64,000 nt of DNA from Neobacillus sp. CF12 (lineage in GTDB: Bacteria > Bacillota > Bacilli > Bacillales > Cytobacillaceae): contig NZ_JAUCEU010000007.1 in NCBI RefSeq assembly GCF_030348765.1, forward strand, positions 2,164,501-2,228,500. The letters run 5' to 3'. Each line of letters starts with the position of its first letter. The first letter of the stretch is position 1. Below, in pieces: positions 53,267-61,050 of the stretch. The notes beneath the pieces are model-generated. The model was given only the letters and a program-made list of their open reading frames with translations, did no database searches and was not told the origin of the DNA. Both the position numbers and the translations under genes were made by a program.

Positions 53267-54046
53267 TTACCCCTTCCATCCCTCGATCACATTTTTTATT
53301 AGGTCTATTTGTTTTTTTGCTTCTTCTTCCCCGAGTAGGATAATTTCTTCAATATTTGTGAATGCACGGGAACTATATATCTCAACAGGCGGACGAATCA
53401 TGATATCAGAAGCGATCTCACGATTAATGATGATTTCTGTTTGCATGATATCGATACTTTGCATGATGACATCGTAGATAGAGGTAATTTCTGCATTACG
53501 CTTTACCCTTGATACATCCACTGCTATCACAATATCCGCTCCCATTTCTTTCGCAACAGATACAGGAACCCTATCAGACACTCCGCCATCCACTAAGATT
53601 CTGCCATTATGCCTCTCCGGTACAAAAATCCCTGGAATAGATATACTAGCTCTAACAGCATCAGCCACAGGACCTTGCTTAAAAACAACTTTTTCACCTG
53701 TTAATAAATCAGTTGCTACAATTCCCAATGGAATGGATAAATCTTCGATATTCTTACCATGAGTAAACACCCTAATGAAATCTTTTACTCTTTTCCCAGC
53801 TATAAAACCCATTTTCGGAACAGTAAAATCTAAAAAATATTTCCGTTTAAAGGCTGTAGATAATTTATATAAACGTTCGATTTCAATACCCGCCCCATAA
53901 AAGCTGCCTACAAGTGCACCCATACTGCTGCCGGCGATCAGATGAATGGGGATTCCAGCTTCTTTCAAAACCTTAATAACCCCTAAATGAGCAAAACCAC
54001 GTGCTCCGCCAGAACCAAGCGCTAATCCTATTTTAGGATCCTCCAC
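53267..54046 (-). CDS. ylbK: Patatin-like phospholipase YlbK
   Basis: 259 aa bacterial patatin. Oxyanion GSGGARG (11-17), nucleophile Ser41 in GSSMG, and catalytic Asp153 in VDGG make a complete Ser/Asp dyad. The GTG start at 54046 has GGAGGG 6 nt upstream and gives the B. subtilis length; ATG-type starts upstream to 54076 are unsupported. The lipid substrate is unknown. Confidence 0.92.
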   Translation of the reverse strand: MEDPKIGLALGSGGARGFAHLGVIKVLKEAGIPIHLIAGSSMGALVGSFYGAGIEIERLYKLSTAFKRKYFLDFTVPKMGFIAGKRVKDFIRVFTHGKNIEDLSIPLGIVATDLLTGEKVVFKQGPVADAVRASISIPGIFVPERHNGRILVDGGVSDRVPVSVAKEMGADIVIAVDVSRVKRNAEITSIYDVIMQSIDIMQTEIIINREIASDIMIRPPVEIYSSRAFTNIEEIILLGEEEAKKQIDLIKNVIEGWKG

Positions 54047-54196
54047 ATCGTTCCCTCCTTTTTCATAAGCTAACAAGCTTTATGACGTATATATAGTAGG
54101 AGAAATCTCGTTCAATCTTATGGTCTAATTTAGCTTTCTATGAGTATATTTGTGTTATATGGGGACAAGTCGAGACTAAAAGTGCGAATGAATAAT

Positions 54197-54226
54197 CCTT
54201 ATTTTAACATTATTTATTCATACAGT
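54197..54226 (+). promoter_or_regulatory. Predicted sigma-E promoter of ylbJ
   Basis: -10 CATACAGT (54219-54226) is a perfect CATACANT; -35 CCTTATT (54197-54203) matches KMATATT at 5 of 7; spacer 15 bp. ylbJ is sigma-E-dependent in B. subtilis. Confidence 0.65.
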
Positions 54227-54257
54227 ATAACAAAACCCTCGGTAAGGAGGCTAATCG

Positions 54258-55484
54258 TTGTTTCGCTCAAAAATCAAAACTATTATTTTATCTATATCTG
54301 CCATCATTTTAGCTGGCTCCATGATCGCTTATCCCAAGGAGTCATTTGAAGCCTCCATCCGCGGTCTTACTATGTGGTGGGAAATTGTTTTTCCATCGCT
54401 GCTACCGTTTTTTATCGTTTCTGAAATGCTAATTGGGTTTGGTGTTGTTAAGTTTATTGGAGTGTTATTAGAACCATTCATGAGACCTCTCTTTAAAGTC
54501 CCTGGAGTTGGAGGTTTTGTTTGGGCTATGGGAATGGCATCTGGATTTCCAGCAGGCGCAAAACTGACCACAAGACTTCGACAGGAGGGGCAATTAACAC
54601 AAATTGAGGCAGAAAGACTCGTTTCTTTCACAAACTCCTCAAACCCATTATTTATTTTCGGCGCCGTATCCGTTGGTTTTTTCCATAACCCACATTTAGG
54701 GGTAATTTTAGCATTGGCACATTATTTGGGGAACATTTGTGTGGGCCTTATCATGCGGTTTTACGGAAATGAAACTCCTGATAAAGAAAAGGACAAGCAA
54801 GGTAAATCTATACTAAGGACTGCTTTGTCTGCATTGCATCGAACTAGAATAAACGACAAACGCCCAATTGGCAAACTTCTTGGCGATGCGGTAAATTCGT
54901 CTATCCAGACTTTGTTGATGGTTGGGGGTTTTATTATTCTATTTTCAGTTATTAACAAACTCCTTTTTCATCTACATATTACAGCAGCTCTCGCAAAAGG
55001 TTTTGACCTTATACTTTCTTCCCTTACTTTACCTGATATGCTAAGCATTCCATTCATTTCTGGATTATTTGAAATTACAATGGGGAGCGATTTAACCAGC
55101 CGGGTTCAAGAGGCTACTTTACTGCAGCAAGCCATTATTACCAGTTTTATTTTAGGTTTTAGTGGTTTTAGTGTTCAAGCACAGGTTGCTAGTATATTAG
55201 CCCAATCTGACATTCGTTTTAAACCCTTCTTCTTTGCAAGAATTGCACAAGGTATATTTGCAAGTTTTTTTGCTCTAATTCTGTGGAAACCAATCTATAT
55301 CCGTTTTTATCAAACCGAACAGCCCTCTAATGCAATCCCTGTTAGTTTCTTTGAGGAAGGTACATGGCTTCATACTTTTTACCATAGATTATTAGAAGTT
55401 GGTCCACTCATCACCATTTTTTCACTAACACTATATGTTTTGCTTCTTTATTCCCGATTAGTAAGGACATCAAAAAAGCCTTAG
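54258..55484 (+). CDS. ylbJ: Sporulation integral membrane protein YlbJ
   Basis: 408 aa, about eight to ten transmembrane helices, nucleoside-transporter-like gate domains (SpoIIM/YlbJ family). Required for cortex formation in B. subtilis, probably transporting a small molecule across the outer forespore membrane (inference from literature). TTG start with AAGGAGG 7 nt upstream. Preceded by a sigma-E-type promoter. Confidence 0.92.
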   Translation: MFRSKIKTIILSISAIILAGSMIAYPKESFEASIRGLTMWWEIVFPSLLPFFIVSEMLIGFGVVKFIGVLLEPFMRPLFKVPGVGGFVWAMGMASGFPAGAKLTTRLRQEGQLTQIEAERLVSFTNSSNPLFIFGAVSVGFFHNPHLGVILALAHYLGNICVGLIMRFYGNETPDKEKDKQGKSILRTALSALHRTRINDKRPIGKLLGDAVNSSIQTLLMVGGFIILFSVINKLLFHLHITAALAKGFDLILSSLTLPDMLSIPFISGLFEITMGSDLTSRVQEATLLQQAIITSFILGFSGFSVQAQVASILAQSDIRFKPFFFARIAQGIFASFFALILWKPIYIRFYQTEQPSNAIPVSFFEEGTWLHTFYHRLLEVGPLITIFSLTLYVLLLYSRLVRTSKKP

Positions 55485-55503
55485 GATTCCTAAAGGCTTT
55501 TTA
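55469..55503. terminator. Terminator between ylbJ and coaD (convergent)
   Basis: AAAAAAGCCTTAGGA/TCCTAAAGGCTTTTT imperfect stem with T tract; overlaps the last codons of ylbJ. Confidence 0.8.
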
Positions 55504-55506
55504 ACA

Positions 55507-56001
<495 letters not shown>

Positions 56002-56562
56002 CTATTCCTCACAAACTTGCGAATAAATCGTTATCGCAATAATTCCATACTTTTCGTGTTTATATTGTGAATAATCCCCTACATTTTCTGGTAATTCAAC
56101 GTCATGACTGTGTTCACAGATAATGTATCCACCATTTGTTACTAGTTTATGTTCTGATATTTTTTGCATTAAACTGATTAACTGTTGCTTTTTATAGGGA
56201 GGATCTAAAAAGATGTAATCAAACCGAATTTCCCTTTTGATTAATGCTTTTAATGCTCTATCTGCATCATTTCGATATACTTCTGCCTTATCCTCCATTT
56301 TACAGGCTTGGATATTCTCATGAATGGTTTGAATTGCCTTAGCATCTCGGTCAACAAAAATAACTTTATCCAAACCTCTGCTTAAAGCTTCCAATCCTAA
56401 ACCACCACTTCCTGCAAAAAGGTCAAGTCCCAATCCACCTTCAAAATAGGGTCCAATCATATTAAATAAGGCTTCTTTCACTTTATCTGTTGTTGGTCTG
56501 GTTGTATTTCCTGGAACAGCTTTTAATGCTCGTCCTTTACAAACACCTGATACGACTCTCAA
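56002..56562 (-). CDS. rsmD: 16S rRNA m2G966 methyltransferase RsmD (YlbH)
   Basis: 186 aa SAM methyltransferase: DLFAGSGGLGLEALSRG SAM loop and the catalytic DPPY motif (FLDPPYKK). TTG start at 56562 with GGTGAT upstream. A sigma-A promoter is predicted at 56630-56602, placing the structured RNA region further upstream outside its transcript. Confidence 0.94.
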   Translation of the reverse strand: MRVVSGVCKGRALKAVPGNTTRPTTDKVKEALFNMIGPYFEGGLGLDLFAGSGGLGLEALSRGLDKVIFVDRDAKAIQTIHENIQACKMEDKAEVYRNDADRALKALIKREIRFDYIFLDPPYKKQQLISLMQKISEHKLVTNGGYIICEHSHDVELPENVGDYSQYKHEKYGIIAITIYSQVCEE

Positions 56563-56601
56563 TAGTTATCACCAATTTTTCCAAAAATCTTTTTTAACAT
56601 T

Positions 56602-56630
56602 ATCCTATCATACTTGATTTAACTAGCCAA
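56602..56630 (-). promoter_or_regulatory. Predicted rsmD-coaD promoter
   Basis: -35 TTGGCT (56630-56625), 17 bp, -10 TAGGAT (56607-56602) on the minus strand, about 40 bp before the TTG start. Confidence 0.5.
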
Positions 56631-56687
56631 CTTGCCTGATTGTTTTGTGAAAAATTATTTTTATATACGTATAAGCTTGATAGTTGT

Positions 56688-56852
56688 GGAGATAATGTAA
56701 GTAACAACATCAATTCGAGGATGTTGTTGCCAACCGCGGAGAAGACTTACGTTTCCCCATAAGTTCTTCCTCCGGTTTCTCCTCTCCCTTTGCCTTCTAT
56801 CCTTTATGAGGATGTAGAAGGACCCTGCAGATATATGTCTGCAGGGTTTTTT
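56688..56852 (+). ncRNA. Putative structured RNA between rsmD and the 56929 gene
   Basis: Non-coding 366 bp gap with stacked hairpins: CAACATC/GATGTTG (about 56705-56729), a long imperfect stem CCGCGGAGAAGACTTA/TAAGTTCTTCCTCCGG (56735-56776), CTTCTATCCT/AGGATGTAGAAG (56795-56820), then a 10 bp GC-rich stem ACCCTGCAGA/TCTGCAGGGT followed by TTTTTT (56820-56852), a textbook plus-strand terminator. The position equals the B. subtilis 'ylbH leader' RNA region as I recall it. The strand is inferred from the terminator; boundaries are approximate. Confidence 0.6.
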
Positions 56853-56928
56853 CTTTTGCATAAAAGAGCATTATCGACCAAAATATGATAAAGTATGGAT
56901 TGAATTCATAAACAAAGGAGAGTTTTCT

Positions 56929-57318
56929 TTGATACAACGCTTTATTGAACTAGGCGAGGGCTATTCTGATATATATGAACTACTTGAACTAGCAAAGGCC
57001 AATCAGCACAGACTTCTTCATATGATGGCATTCCATACGGTGAAAAATGACAAGCAAGTTACATCTTTAGCAGTAGTTTTACAACTCACTGATCCAGGAA
57101 AATTCCAAGCGCTTTATATATGCCGTGAAGGAATCCCTAATCCAAACTTTACTCCTAATAAAAGATATGATTTGTTTCAGCAGACAGCCGAGGAACTTGG
57201 CAAGCAAATTATTCAACTGTCTGTTAAACCTTCTACCATTTTTCATGAAAAAGAATTGTATTATCAACATCTAATCGCCATCTTAAGATTAAATCACTAC
57301 ATTAAACCACTTCATTAA
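56929..57318 (+). CDS. Conserved hypothetical protein (129 aa)
   Basis: I do not recognise a named function. TTG start with AAAGGAGA 7-8 nt upstream. Mixed alpha/beta soluble protein with no signal peptide; contains a YICREGIPNPN segment near 64-74 and a helical C-terminus. It lies between the putative RNA and ylbG, convergent with ylbG across a shared terminator. I recall short Bacillus homologues mis-annotated as methylthioribose kinase; nothing here supports a kinase. Confidence 0.75.
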   Translation: MIQRFIELGEGYSDIYELLELAKANQHRLLHMMAFHTVKNDKQVTSLAVVLQLTDPGKFQALYICREGIPNPNFTPNKRYDLFQQTAEELGKQIIQLSVKPSTIFHEKELYYQHLIAILRLNHYIKPLH

Positions 57319-57351
57319 AAAAGCTTCAGCGCATCTGCGCTGAAGCTTTTT
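57318..57351. terminator. Bidirectional terminator (56929 gene / ylbG)
   Basis: 16 bp perfect stem AAAAGCTTCAGCGCA/TGCGCTGAAGCTTTT with a 2 nt nominal loop and A/T tracts on both sides. Confidence 0.9.
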
Positions 57352-57627
57352 CTATATTCCCATTTTATAATCATACTCTTTAGCTTTATCTGGTGCAGCG
57401 TTTTCAAATTCCATTTTTAAGAAAGGCTTATATGACGGTTCTACTTTCTTAACAAATGAGAAGGAATTTACTTTTTCCATAATCACTTCAAGTTCATCTT
57501 GATTACAATATAGTACAACATATTTTAATTTTTTTGAAACGTAATGAACATTACCAAAACGTCTTAACATTTTTGCTTGCTTTAAGGAGTAGAGCCAAAT
57601 AACCAAACCTTGCCTTTGAACGAACAT
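57352..57627 (-). CDS. ylbG: YlbG family protein (DUF2129)
   Basis: 91 aa small basic cytoplasmic protein; [22 protein letters not shown] start and C-terminal [24 protein letters not shown] match B. subtilis YlbG. Function unknown. Last of the ylbF-G pair, here split by an opposite-strand gene. Confidence 0.9.
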   Translation of the reverse strand: MFVQRQGLVIWLYSLKQAKMLRRFGNVHYVSKKLKYVVLYCNQDELEVIMEKVNSFSFVKKVEPSYKPFLKMEFENAAPDKAKEYDYKMGI

Positions 57628-57756
57628 ACTTTTTTCCCCTTCAATAAACCATCATTTTACTAAGTCTAGCATATTAAATCACTCTTTTTCAATCCAAACC
57701 TGATGATTCTAAAAAAATAACCTCATTCAATACACCAAAGGATAATGGTGATTCAA

Positions 57757-58077
57757 ATGGATTTAGAGCGCGTCTGGCAGTTATTTATTCAACAGTTAAC
57801 ATTAAATGAGTGTATCACTAAAGCATATTGGAAAAAGATAACAGGAATTCCGTTTTTGTATATTCAGACTATGCCTAATTTATCTCAGCAAACACTTGAA
57901 AGTATTATTTATATGTGTTCTGCTGGTTCAATGAAAGGTAAACGTTTGCACAGCGAAACTATTTTTGTAAGACAGGATGACACACTGTATGTATATCGAC
58001 ATCGGTTTTATGTCCCTCAAGAAAAAATGTTTTGTTGTGGGAATTTATGCGTGGATTGCACTCGGTTAAAAAAGTAA
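57757..58077 (+). CDS. Hypothetical protein with C-terminal CC-x3-C-x2-C motif
   Basis: 106 aa from ATG 57757 (GGTGA 5 nt upstream); the ATG at 57745 is only 2 nt from its SD. Not recognised. The final 15 residues hold four clustered Cys (C93, C94, C98, C101), a possible metal or Fe-S site. It is placed antisense between ylbF and ylbG, which are adjacent in B. subtilis. YlbF (RicF) belongs to a Fe-S-binding complex, making the neighbourhood suggestive but not proof of function. Confidence 0.75.
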   Translation: MDLERVWQLFIQQLTLNECITKAYWKKITGIPFLYIQTMPNLSQQTLESIIYMCSAGSMKGKRLHSETIFVRQDDTLYVYRHRFYVPQEKMFCCGNLCVDCTRLKK

Positions 58078-58078
58078 G

Positions 58079-58111
58079 AAAAATCGGCTTAATAAACATT
58101 AAGCCGATTTT
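58079..58111. terminator. Bidirectional terminator (57757 gene / ylbF)
   Basis: Stem AAATCGGCTTAA/TTAAGCCGATTT with a 6 nt loop and T/A tracts. Confidence 0.9.
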
Positions 58112-58555
58112 TTATGCTGAGCATCCACAACTTCCGCCACCCCCACAGCCTGAGCCGTGAGAACCTGTATCGAAAAATGGATTTCCTGAAGGAACTTTAA
58201 TTTGTTTGGAAACCGCCCCACCGACTAACATGCTGATTTCATCTAGCAGACTTTGCAGGTCATTTTCCGCTAATTTGAACTCAGCAACATGTGGATCTAA
58301 GTCCATATCCCGTTTGTAATCGCGAATTTGACTCATTACCCTTTTATAATCCGGGTGATATTTACCAAAACGCTGAACCTCTTCGTATAGCTCCTTAAGG
58401 TTAACGAAACGGTTTATCTTTTCTTGCGTTTCCTTATTTGATTGCAATTTATATAGGCGAATTTGATATTGTTCAACAATATCAGATTCTAATACCATTT
58501 GTGCTAATTCCTCAGCATATTCTACTAGTTCTATTCTTTCTGATGTAGCAAGCAT
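58112..58555 (-). CDS. ylbF: RicF (YlbF), subunit of the RicAFT complex
   Basis: 147 aa helical YlbF/YmcA-family protein ending in a Gly/Cys-rich tail (GCGGGGSCGCS). With RicA and RicT it supports RNase Y-dependent mRNA maturation, competence and sporulation, and the complex binds two [4Fe-4S] clusters (literature knowledge). FGKYHPDYKRV is the conserved core. ATG 58555 has GGAGG 9 nt upstream; the 58585 start is unsupported. Confidence 0.93.
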   Translation of the reverse strand: MLATSERIELVEYAEELAQMVLESDIVEQYQIRLYKLQSNKETQEKINRFVNLKELYEEVQRFGKYHPDYKRVMSQIRDYKRDMDLDPHVAEFKLAENDLQSLLDEISMLVGGAVSKQIKVPSGNPFFDTGSHGSGCGGGGSCGCSA

Positions 58556-58613
58556 ACATGCCCACCTCCAATCACATTTTACCATGAATGTGTAAAGAAA
58601 GTGAAATAAACTA

Positions 58614-59003
58614 TTACTTAGGGATATTTACCAAGAACTCATTCGTTAATCCATATGGTTGGTTATTTAAGTCTAAAACCTCAAGTTTAACCTCATGTCT
58701 GCCAGGTGGAAGACCTTTAATAATAAAAGCAGCTGAGTTTACTTCTTTGGTTCTTTTGCCATCCAACCAGATAACCAACTTTCCTACCTTCCGATCTTTT
58801 TGTTCTGTTTGTCGAAAGCTGATTCCAGTTAAAATACATTCAACAAAGACATTACTGCCTTTCGTTTTGGATTGAACAAAAAATGATGGTGGTGTCATTT
58901 GGGAATATTCACTTGAAACCGGTAAGACATTTGACTTTTGGAAGCCGGAGAGGATACCGACTATGAATATAGATAGAATGGTTAATTCTATGTACTTTTT
59001 CAA
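58614..59003 (-). CDS. Hypothetical exported or membrane-anchored protein
   Basis: 129 aa from a TTG (AAAAGGAG 7 nt upstream; the GTG at 59012 overlaps the SD). N-terminal signal/anchor (KKYIELTILSIFIVGILSGF), no lipobox Cys. The C-terminal 60 residues (GKLVIWLDGKRT...GLPPGRHEVKLEVLDLNN) look like an Ig-like beta-sandwich. Not recognised; no match to a B. subtilis ylb gene. Lies between ylbF and repeat D. Confidence 0.7.
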   Translation of the reverse strand: MKKYIELTILSIFIVGILSGFQKSNVLPVSSEYSQMTPPSFFVQSKTKGSNVFVECILTGISFRQTEQKDRKVGKLVIWLDGKRTKEVNSAAFIIKGLPPGRHEVKLEVLDLNNQPYGLTNEFLVNIPK

Positions 59004-59068
59004 ATTGATCACTCCTTTTACCTGTATTGTTCGCCTCCTTTATTTTTTTTACTCTTACAAGGTTAAAT

Positions 59069-59309
59069 GCTTTGTTAAACTGGTTTGTTGATTTCCACTC
59101 CAGGCACTTCGCTTTCCGCGTGTACTAAACGCCTCCTCGGCGCTTTGGCGCCTGTGGGGTCTCCTTCGGACCCGTCCTCCCGCAGGACATTGAATTACTT
59201 CCTCGAATCTGCCCACGCACGAAGAAAATGCGATAGCATTTTCGAGGAGTCTTCGTGCCTTCCGCTCCAATCAACAGTGCCAATATCAACAATTAGCTTT
59301 AACACAGCC
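59069..59309 (+). repeat. TIR-bounded structured repeat, copy D
   Basis: About 241 bp. Left end GCTTTGTTAAAC and right end TTTAACACAGCC; inner pair TGTTGATTTCCACTCC / TCCAATCAACAG. It lacks the TGACAGGC hairpin of A, B and C but keeps the GGCGCT core and the GAAAATGC hairpin. Fills most of the 338 bp gap between ylbE and the 59003 gene. Confidence 0.85.
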
Positions 59310-59310
59310 A

Positions 59311-59341
59311 AAAGAAAGGACCACGTTTGAGGTGGTCCTTT
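59311..59341 (-). terminator. ylbE terminator
   Basis: 11 bp stem GAAAGGACCAC/GTGGTCCTTTC followed by TTTT on the minus strand, adjacent to the right end of repeat D. Confidence 0.85.
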
Positions 59342-59581
59342 CTAATTTTGGTCTTTCATTGATTGTAGCATGTAGAACATCATGGAAGCCATTTGTACGT
59401 TATTGGTGAATTTCTCCACTTTGTGAGGAATCGTTTTTTTATAATAGTGGAGGGACTCAATTTCTAATGTTTGCAAATCATATGGGTTTCTAGATAGCTT
59501 TCGATACCAAAGCGGCTGTTCCCGTATAAATTTTTTTAATTCTTTTTGGCGATTTAAATATTCAAATACATCTCTTCTCAT
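59342..59581 (-). CDS. ylbE: YlbE-like protein
   Basis: 79 aa; RRDVFEYLNRQKELKKFIREQPLWYRKLSRNP matches the YlbE family. Function unknown. 18 bp after ylbD, so co-transcribed with it. Confidence 0.88.
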   Translation of the reverse strand: MRRDVFEYLNRQKELKKFIREQPLWYRKLSRNPYDLQTLEIESLHYYKKTIPHKVEKFTNNVQMASMMFYMLQSMKDQN

Positions 59582-59599
59582 GAAAATATTCCCTTCTAT

Positions 59600-59995
59600 T
59601 TAGTCTTTACGAAATGAAAAAGGATGTCTGTGTTCAACTTTTGATGGTACCTGTTTAGGCTGGCCTCTTTGAAATTGGGATATTACTCCTTGAATAGCCC
59701 CTAGTGCTTGACTTAAGTTATTTACATAATGCTGGATTTGATCTGGATCCATTTTTTGAACGGTTCCTAAAATTGTCGATATCCAATCCCCTTTTTTCTC
59801 TTCATTTATCTCAATACTGGGGCTAGTTTTTACCCCTAATGTTTCCCACCGATTATCTTCTTCCCCTAAAAGATACCAATCCTCATATAATTCCTGCCAA
59901 GTTGCATTTCCATTCCGTACTTCCTTTATTAACGCCGGGTTGTTTTTAACAAACTCTTTAAATTTAATCACGGAAGGATGTAAATTTTTCTGCAT
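59600..59995 (-). CDS. ylbD: YlbD-like spore coat protein
   Basis: 131 aa, hydrophilic; HPSVIKFKEFVKNNP and WYLLGEEDNRWE mark the YlbD family, detected as a coat component in B. subtilis. A short Gln-rich stretch near 110-120 ends in a basic His-rich tail. Pairs with ylbE. Confidence 0.87.
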   Translation of the reverse strand: MQKNLHPSVIKFKEFVKNNPALIKEVRNGNATWQELYEDWYLLGEEDNRWETLGVKTSPSIEINEEKKGDWISTILGTVQKMDPDQIQHYVNNLSQALGAIQGVISQFQRGQPKQVPSKVEHRHPFSFRKD

Positions 59996-60136
59996 ATACC
60001 TTCACCCCTGCCCAAATCCAATCTGCCTATAATACGATATGTACTAAATTCAAAATGGTGAAAATCCTCCATGCTGTAAAAATTTTATTTATAATGGTAA
60101 GATGTCTTCAGAACAGATACGAGAGAGGGATAACAA

Positions 60137-60625
60137 ATGAAAGAGAGATTACAACGAATATTAAACACATGTATTGAGAATGGATCAGAAGAAGATTTAA
60201 GTGCCCTTGGCCACATATTAGAAGGATTTGAAAAGAAAATCGATAAAAATTACTCACAATATATTGATGGGCTATTACATATGGAGAGAAGTATAGATAA
60301 GGAAAAGAAAACTTGTGAAATCAATGTACCGTTGAATCCTGTCTGGAATAATTCATTAAATATCGTACATGGAGGCATTACTGCCACGATTCTTGATACC
60401 GTTATGGGAACAGCTGTAAACGCCTTCCTGCCCGATGGATACGGAGCAGTAACAAATCAACTAAATATCCATTACATAGCTCCAGGGGTAGGAGAATCTA
60501 TCCGCTGTAGGGCTGAAATCATTCATCAAGGAAGTAAGACGGTTGTGGTATCAGGAGAAGCATACCGTACAGATGGCAAAAAAATGGCACATGCAACAGG
60601 TACATTTTTTATCATCCAAAAATAG
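60137..60625 (+). CDS. PaaI-type hotdog thioesterase
   Basis: 162 aa. Hotdog fold with the PaaI-family signature NIVHGGITATILDTVMGTAV (about 76-95), in which HGG and the downstream Asp line the acyl-CoA thioester site. Substrate not deducible. Not part of the B. subtilis ylb order; inserted between ylbD and ylbC and followed at 24 bp by a membrane-anchored hypothetical. Confidence 0.85.
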   Translation: MKERLQRILNTCIENGSEEDLSALGHILEGFEKKIDKNYSQYIDGLLHMERSIDKEKKTCEINVPLNPVWNNSLNIVHGGITATILDTVMGTAVNAFLPDGYGAVTNQLNIHYIAPGVGESIRCRAEIIHQGSKTVVVSGEAYRTDGKKMAHATGTFFIIQK

Positions 60626-60649
60626 GTTAAATAAAGGAGCATGAACAAA

Positions 60650-61027
60650 ATGGTTACCGCGGTGGTCATCCCCATTATTTGCCTCTACTTCTTTTTGATT
60701 ACGAGAAAAGAAATGAAAATAAATGATAGTAAATGGCTAGCGTCAGCTGAGGTTCGTAAAGAAGCTGTTTTAACAGGAGAAATCAAAAGTATCACCCAAG
60801 AGAAACAACGTTTTTATTATCATCGGTATGTACTTGTATATGAACTTACACTACAAACCGAAACGAAATTGATTAAAGCAAAGAAAATATGCCCAATTAA
60901 AAACAATAGTATAACTGATACCTTTTCAATTGGAGAAGTATTACGAATATATGGGTGCTGGGAAGGTAATCGCTTTCACTTTCACGAATACCAAGTATTA
61001 CAAAAAGAATCAAAAAAAGGTGACTAA
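60650..61027 (+). CDS. Hypothetical single-pass membrane protein
   Basis: 125 aa from ATG 60650 (GGAG 10 nt upstream; the ATG at 60641 is only 1 nt from it). One N-terminal helix (about 2-18), then a soluble beta-rich domain with conserved-looking IKAKKICPIKNNS and a short Gly/Trp segment (YGCWEGNRFHFH). Not recognised. Forms a two-gene unit with the thioesterase. Confidence 0.7.
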   Translation: MVTAVVIPIICLYFFLITRKEMKINDSKWLASAEVRKEAVLTGEIKSITQEKQRFYYHRYVLVYELTLQTETKLIKAKKICPIKNNSITDTFSIGEVLRIYGCWEGNRFHFHEYQVLQKESKKGD

Positions 61028-61042
61028 TTTGTCACCTTTTTT
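61013..61042. terminator. Bidirectional terminator (60650 gene / ylbC)
   Basis: AAAAAAGGTGAC/GTCACCTTTTTT perfect 12 bp stem with a 6 nt loop, overlapping the 3' end of the plus-strand gene. Confidence 0.9.
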
Positions 61043-61050
61043 ACCTATTG

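Noticed and set aside
56661..56861. 66 aa minus-strand frame
   Set aside because: Runs through the structured putative RNA and its terminator, composition is Lys/Arg-biased nonsense, and no SD is present.
59055..59330. Frames of 71 and 81 aa
   Set aside because: Within repeat D and not conserved between repeat copies.
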